A DNA stretch of 18,872 nucleotides from an uncultured Clostridia bacterium. GTDB taxonomy: Bacteria; Bacillota; Clostridia; Peptostreptococcales; Anaerovoracaceae. The DNA lies in the NCBI GenBank assembly GCA_938046095.1, contig CALIXS010000016.1:1-18872 (forward strand), read 5' to 3'. The notes beneath the pieces are model-generated. The model ran no database searches, was not told the origin of the DNA, and saw nothing but the letters and a program-made list of their open reading frames with translations. The translations under genes and the position numbers were made by a program. Positions 14,944 to 18,872 of this stretch are shown here, one piece after another. The first letter of the stretch is position 1, and the number at the start of each line of letters is the position of its first letter.

Positions 14944-16739
14944 GAAATAACCGTCTCCTTTCCAATGCCCCATTCAAGGGATTGTGTGTATCTCGTCCAC
15001 ATATCTGAATACACCCCATTTGTCTGCAAAAGAGCCGAATGCGTTCCGCTTTCAACAAGCTTGCCCTTATTCATCACCAAAATGTTATTCGCATCCTTTA
15101 TGGTTCCAAGTCTATGGGCTATAATAATAACGGTTCTACCCTCCATGAGTCTGCGTAAAGCCATTTGTATGAGTCTTTCGTTTTCAGGATCCGCAAAAGC
15201 TGTAGCCTCATCCAAAACTAAAACAGGTGTATTTCGAATAATCGCACGAGCAATAGATATACGCTGAGCTTCACCTCCGGATAAATGAATTCCTCCTTCT
15301 CCGAGTACCGTGTCATATCCATTCGGAAGATTAGTAATAAACTCATCGCAGCAGGCTGCTTTTGCCGCTGTTATAACCTCTTCATCCGATGCTTCAGGGA
15401 AACCTATTTTGATATTATCCCGAATGCTTTGATTAAAGAGATATACATCCTGAAAAACAAAGCTGACTTGACGCATCAAGTCTTGTTCTGTCATTTCGCG
15501 TATATCCACATTTCCTATACATATCCTGCCCTTTGATACATCCCAAAACCGGGGGATCAAGTGAGCTATAGTACTTTTGCCGCCTCCGGAAGTCCCGACA
15601 ATAGCTGTAACTTCTCCGGCTCGTGCAGTAAAACTTACATCAGATAAAGCAAGATTATCATCCCCGCTATATGAAAACGACACGTTTTGAAATGATACTG
15701 TTCCATCATCGGGTATTTTCCCTTGCTTTGTCTCGGCTAACTCCGGCAATGCCATTATTGCATCAAAACTTTCGACACCACCGGAAACTCTCATGCTGGA
15801 AGAAGACACATACAGAAATTTATGAAGCACCGAAGCTATAGCAGGCGCAAGTAATAAGTAAAAAATGAAATTCAATAAAAAGTCATTATAGTCTTTTGTT
15901 ACTTTGCCGATTAAAATTCCCACAGGAATAAGAAAAAGATAAATATTGTTAATAAGCGCCATAAATGAGGCGGTTGAGTTTTTCCATTTTAGTGTGTAGG
16001 TCAGCATAAATTTTGTATATGCCGTAATCGCGCACCGCAATTGTCTAAAAGAATGTGCTGTTTGCCCAAAAGCCTTAAGCACCGGCATTCCTCTTACATA
16101 TTCCACTGTAGCCTCTGTCATATCCGCTGTGTTTTTTTGCAGTTTTGACATGAGTTCGGAATTTGAAGAACCCATAGAAATCATCTGAATACCGAAAGCT
16201 GCCACAACTGCAACAAACGCGGCAAGGCCGAAGCGCCAATCAAATACGAACAGAACTGCGAGCAGAACCAACGGTGCAACAAAAGCAGCCACCATATCCG
16301 GATATGTATGGGCTATGAAGTTTTCCATTTGTTCAATATCCTGATTTAATACTTTGCGAAATCGTCCGCTTCCAATATTAAAATGGAAACCGAGCGGAAT
16401 CTTTGCAATATGTTCCGTTAATATAGTTTTGAGTTTGTATTGCGTCCCGAACGCAGCAAGGTGTGCACATATCGAAGAACTGAAAAATAAAATCACATCA
16501 GATGCAATACCTATAACCGCAATAATTCCGTATCCTAAAACTGATTCAATATTCAGCTTCGTAAATTCGGGATAGACAGAAATTACATCACGAATGATAT
16601 AATAAACGGCAACATAAGGAACAAAAGAAGCGATTGCGGCCAGAGCCGCAAGAACGCCGCTGACCGCAAGAAGCCGTTTGTGATCTGTCGCCAGTTCGAA
16701 AATGCGCGACATACCGTTTTTTGCCTTCTTTTCTTTCAT
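14940..16739 (-). CDS. ABC half-transporter, exporter fold (TMD + NBD), subunit A
   Basis: A 599-residue partner of the following half-transporter, with the same architecture: membrane helices at about 23-50, 68-92, 148-188 and 258-310, then an NBD with Walker A GTSGGGKS (382-389), Q-loop glutamine Q430 in FVFQDV, signature LSGGEAQR (486-493), Walker B VLVLDE (506-511) and H-loop H542. The D-loop reads AFADPEN where most exporters have SxLD, a visible difference from subunit B (ASLDPEN); the catalytic glutamate E511 is present. The start is taken at ATG 16739, which shares its A with the preceding stop (TGATG) and has AAGGAG 8 nt before it; a GTG three bases earlier is possible. Overlaps on both sides imply tight co-translation and heterodimer assembly. 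Confidence 0.88.
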   Translation of the reverse strand: MKEKKAKNGMSRIFELATDHKRLLAVSGVLAALAAIASFVPYVAVYYIIRDVISVYPEFTKLNIESVLGYGIIAVIGIASDVILFFSSSICAHLAAFGTQYKLKTILTEHIAKIPLGFHFNIGSGRFRKVLNQDIEQMENFIAHTYPDMVAAFVAPLVLLAVLFVFDWRFGLAAFVAVVAAFGIQMISMGSSNSELMSKLQKNTADMTEATVEYVRGMPVLKAFGQTAHSFRQLRCAITAYTKFMLTYTLKWKNSTASFMALINNIYLFLIPVGILIGKVTKDYNDFLLNFIFYLLLAPAIASVLHKFLYVSSSSMRVSGGVESFDAIMALPELAETKQGKIPDDGTVSFQNVSFSYSGDDNLALSDVSFTARAGEVTAIVGTSGGGKSTIAHLIPRFWDVSKGRICIGNVDIREMTEQDLMRQVSFVFQDVYLFNQSIRDNIKIGFPEASDEEVITAAKAACCDEFITNLPNGYDTVLGEGGIHLSGGEAQRISIARAIIRNTPVLVLDEATAFADPENERLIQMALRRLMEGRTVIIIAHRLGTIKDANNILVMNKGKLVESGTHSALLQTNGVYSDMWTRYTQSLEWGIGKETVIS

Positions 16740-17362
16740 CACTTCGTCTCCTTGAGTAATCCCGCTTTCACAAGATGTTTTTTGAAAACAGCACGGGCCA
16801 GTACCGTCCCCAATATAGCCGTGACAATTGTAGTAACCAAAGCTAAAGCAAGGTACGGACCACTGATAAATTCAACTAAGCGAGACATAAATTCCCCGTT
16901 GATACTATTCCCCTCGGCAACTTTAAGATAATAATCTTTCATGACAAGAAACGGGATATAAGAGCCAATGGCCGTCCCAAGCATTAAAACACAATAACCG
17001 ATAACCTCGCATGTATAGCTCTTATAATGTCCGCTTCTTGCGATCAATTCCGCAATAACAGAACCTGTAATTACCGCTGCAAGTATTGGCCAACCGCTGC
17101 CCATAACGAACATGACCAGCCCGAACAAAACTCCGAACAATATAATTGTACCGGTTTTAGGCGCTTTTGCCCGAAGCAGCATATATACAGAGGCTGCAAC
17201 GAAAGAACCTAATGCAACACCAAACGGTAAGGTATAAATGGTCATACTCATCACCATAATGCATGCCATAAAAAGTATGATGAATATAACGGTGAAAATG
17301 CCGAGATTGATAAAATCACGGCCGCCCGGTTTGGTACCGGAAGTAGTTTTGTTTTGATTCAT
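16739..17362 (-). CDS. ECF transporter S component, MptD/Trep_Strep family
   Basis: A 207-residue membrane protein with about six hydrophobic segments (17-40, 44-63, 72-88, 90-108, 118-141, 168-191). It fits the Trep_Strep/MptD family of putative substrate-binding subunits of energy-coupling-factor transporters, recognisable by FTVIFIILFMACIMVM near the N-terminus, the MGSGWPILAAVITG stretch (87-100) and the GSYIPFLVMKDYY segment (133-145). The S component binds the small-molecule substrate in the membrane and topples when driven by EcfA-EcfT. GGAGG lies 7 nt before the ATG. It sits between the duplicated ECF ATPase (30 bp upstream) and the ABC half-transporter pair (overlapping), which supports a function in the same uptake system. 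The substrate is not determined by the sequence; heme or a metal chelate is a possibility. Confidence 0.8.
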   Translation of the reverse strand: MNQNKTTSGTKPGGRDFINLGIFTVIFIILFMACIMVMSMTIYTLPFGVALGSFVAASVYMLLRAKAPKTGTIILFGVLFGLVMFVMGSGWPILAAVITGSVIAELIARSGHYKSYTCEVIGYCVLMLGTAIGSYIPFLVMKDYYLKVAEGNSINGEFMSRLVEFISGPYLALALVTTIVTAILGTVLARAVFKKHLVKAGLLKETK

Positions 17363-17392
17363 TTGAAATCCTCCTCACTTTTTGTTTTGAAT

Positions 17393-18781
17393 TTATCTTG
17401 ATAAGGATATGATTCGCGTACAGGCAAGATTCAGAAATTCATTATCATGAGAGATCACAATAATAGTTTTTTTCTTTGAAAGTTCCTTTAACATATTTGC
17501 CACGCGATTCATATTCTCGAAATCAAGCCCACTTGTCGGCTCGTCAAAAAAGAGTATCTGTGCAGGAGATAAAGCCGCAAGAGCTACACATAAACGTTGC
17601 TTTTGCCCGCCGGATAAGGAGAGTGGATGTCTATCCCGGACGCTTGTAAGTTCCAGAGATGATAAAATCCTTTGCACATCTTCCCAATTTGGTATTTCAC
17701 CGGAAGCGGTAAGTGCCGTTTCTCCAATTACGCTATCGCTGAAGAGCTGATAATTAGGATCCTGCATTACAAGAAAAGCAAATTGTTTTCTCATACGAAT
17801 ATCCATCAGTTGCCCCGAAAAATAAATATCTCCCGTTTTTTCTTTTATAAGTCCGCAGACCGTTCGCGCCAAGGTCGTTTTCCCAATACCGTTTTCCCCG
17901 ATTATTCCAACAATATCCCCGTGATCTGCCGAAATGTTGATGTTTTCCAACACAGTCTTTTTCCCTCGTTTAACCGAAAGATTTCTTATCTCCAATGCGG
18001 GGATTTTAACGGGACAGCTTGCAGGAGAAACTGAAATGTCAATATCCCATAGCGTGCGCAGTCCCATATGATTAAGAGATTCCACAGGTACGGCTGCAAG
18101 CTGATCCATATCATAATATCCGGTCAGTCTGCCTTCATGAATCAATGCTATTTGATCCGCAACATCACGAAGATAATAAAGCCGGTGTTCGGAAATCAGT
18201 AAAGTCTTTCCGCTGTTTTTTAACTGCAAAAGAAGACTTCGAAGTCTTAAGGTTGCGATCCTGTCCAGATTCGCGGACGGCTCGTCCAAAACATATATTT
18301 CGGGAGATAAAGCATAGGTGCTTCCAAATGCAATTTGCTGTTTCTCTCCGCCTGAAAGTGCAAAAATATCTCTTCCGCACAAACTCTCTAAATTAAGATT
18401 ATTTACTGTCTGTTCATAGCGATAGTGCATTTCTTCATATGAAATCCCACAATTTTCCATGCCGAAAACAATTTCACTGTCTGTATCCGTGTTGAAAAAT
18501 TGTGTTCTTGGATTTTGAAACACAGAGCCGATTTTTGTGGCTAATTCATGTGGTTCTCGTCCGGAAATATCTTCTCCGTCTATTTTTACAGTTCCGGAAA
18601 GTTCACCCGGATAAAACCCCGGAATTAATCCGTTTATAAGCCTTGTGATAGTCGTTTTTCCGCATCCCGAACTGCCGGAAAGCACTACACATTTACCTCT
18701 ATCTACTTTAAGAGAAATATTCCGCAGCGCCTCCGTTTCCATTTCTGCATAGCGGAAACTGACCTGCTCCAACTCGATCAA
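17393..18781 (-). CDS. ECF-type ATPase with two fused nucleotide-binding domains
   Basis: The 462-residue protein contains two ABC ATPase domains in one chain, equivalent to a fused EcfA1-EcfA2. Domain 1 has Walker A GSSGCGKT (36-43), FQNPRTQFFN (88-97, the Q-loop of ECF ATPases), signature LSGGEKQQ (142-149) and Walker B VLDEPSANLD (164-173). Domain 2 has Walker A GENGIGKT (295-302), MQDPNYQLFS (339-348), signature LSGGQKQR (389-396) and Walker B FFDEPTSGLD (411-420). There are no membrane segments, so it should power a separate EcfT and the S component encoded next. I take TTG 18781 as the start: GGGAGGTGA lies 7 nt before it and the protein then opens MIELEQVSFRYA; an upstream TTG at 18799 would include the binding site. 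Confidence 0.88.
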   Translation of the reverse strand: MIELEQVSFRYAEMETEALRNISLKVDRGKCVVLSGSSGCGKTTITRLINGLIPGFYPGELSGTVKIDGEDISGREPHELATKIGSVFQNPRTQFFNTDTDSEIVFGMENCGISYEEMHYRYEQTVNNLNLESLCGRDIFALSGGEKQQIAFGSTYALSPEIYVLDEPSANLDRIATLRLRSLLLQLKNSGKTLLISEHRLYYLRDVADQIALIHEGRLTGYYDMDQLAAVPVESLNHMGLRTLWDIDISVSPASCPVKIPALEIRNLSVKRGKKTVLENINISADHGDIVGIIGENGIGKTTLARTVCGLIKEKTGDIYFSGQLMDIRMRKQFAFLVMQDPNYQLFSDSVIGETALTASGEIPNWEDVQRILSSLELTSVRDRHPLSLSGGQKQRLCVALAALSPAQILFFDEPTSGLDFENMNRVANMLKELSKKKTIIVISHDNEFLNLACTRIISLSR

Positions 18782-18785
18782 TTCA

Positions 18786-18794
18786 TCACCTCCC
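18786..18794 (-). promoter_or_regulatory. Near-perfect Shine-Dalgarno site for the ECF ATPase
   Basis: Read on the minus strand the sequence is GGGAGGTGA, ideally spaced for the TTG at 18781. That TTG overlaps a TGA in another frame (TTGA), but the upstream frame ending there is only 29 codons long, so it is not evidence for a preceding gene. Confidence 0.7.
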
Positions 18795-18836
18795 GACAAT
18801 TATCCGCAACGGCAGAATGGTCCTCTGTCAAGATTT

Positions 18837-18867
18837 CGGACAGTAATTTTGAGAAAATTCCTGTCCG
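18837..18867. repeat. 31-nt interrupted dyad upstream of the ECF/ABC operon
   Basis: CGGACAG and CTGTCCG flank an inner AATTTT-GAG-AAAATT, with one mismatch between the outer and inner arms, giving 13 paired positions and a 3-nt centre. It lies 56 bp before the ECF ATPase start. Neither side has a T-tract, so an intrinsic terminator is unlikely; an operator for a dimeric repressor or an RNA hairpin in the leader fits better. The window ends 5 bp farther on, so the context is cut off. Confidence 0.55.
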
Positions 18868-18872
18868 TTACG

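Noticed and set aside
18799..18831. TTGACA with a downstream GATAAT on the minus strand as a promoter for the ECF operon
   Set aside because: The spacer would be 21 bp and the start of transcription would fall on the ribosome binding site; not credible.

Overview
The window looks like chromosome of a Gram-positive anaerobe, probably class Clostridia of the Bacillota. The evidence is strong AGGAG-type ribosome binding sites throughout, the gene order prfA / threonylcarbamoyl-AMP synthase / rpiB / upp and greA / lysS, a clostridial ornithine-racemase-like enzyme, and ECF-type transport genes. The genus cannot be fixed from the sequence. No rRNA, tRNA, CRISPR array or intact insertion sequence is visible.

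Layout. (1) Positions 1-1032 are AT-rich and accessory. They hold a small membrane protein of the CD1845 type seen in clostridial conjugative elements (apparently without its 5' end), a GNAT acetyltransferase, and about 320 bp without a confident gene. All of this lies on the minus strand or is non-coding. (2) Positions 1033-12981 are a GC-richer block, entirely on the plus strand and tightly packed. It contains prfA, a Sua5/YwlC-type tRNA modification gene, rpiB, upp, tyrS, a very large protein made of two complete acyl-CoA-synthetase modules, an ornithine/alanine racemase-family enzyme, greA and lysS. A good sigma-A promoter precedes prfA, and a second, near-consensus one overlaps the stop codon of the racemase gene and drives greA-lysS. 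(3) Positions 12982-13206 hold two candidate hairpins and possibly a 39-codon ORF. (4) Positions 13207-18872 are a lower-GC minus-strand operon: a duplicated ECF-type ATPase, an MptD/Trep_Strep-family S component, and a pair of exporter-type ABC half-transporters. The genes are joined by overlaps or short gaps. The EcfT partner is not in the window.

How the genes work together. Block 2 is mainly translation and nucleotide housekeeping: release factor 1, t6A37 modification, TyrRS, LysRS, the transcript cleavage factor GreA, uracil salvage through PRPP, and pentose phosphate isomerisation. Embedded in it is a less ordinary pair, the double adenylate-forming ligase followed 2 bp later by the PLP racemase; the spacing suggests they are made together, but no shared substrate is known. 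LysRS carries an extra C-terminal Trbp111/EMAPII-type tRNA-binding domain. Block 4 resembles the five-part ECF + ABC-half-transporter modules linked to heme uptake in streptococci and lactobacilli, but its substrate here is unproven.

Most worth a second look: the tandem ligase plus racemase pair, the LysRS fusion, the ECF/ABC operon with a 31-nt dyad upstream, and the decayed mobile-element edge next to prfA.
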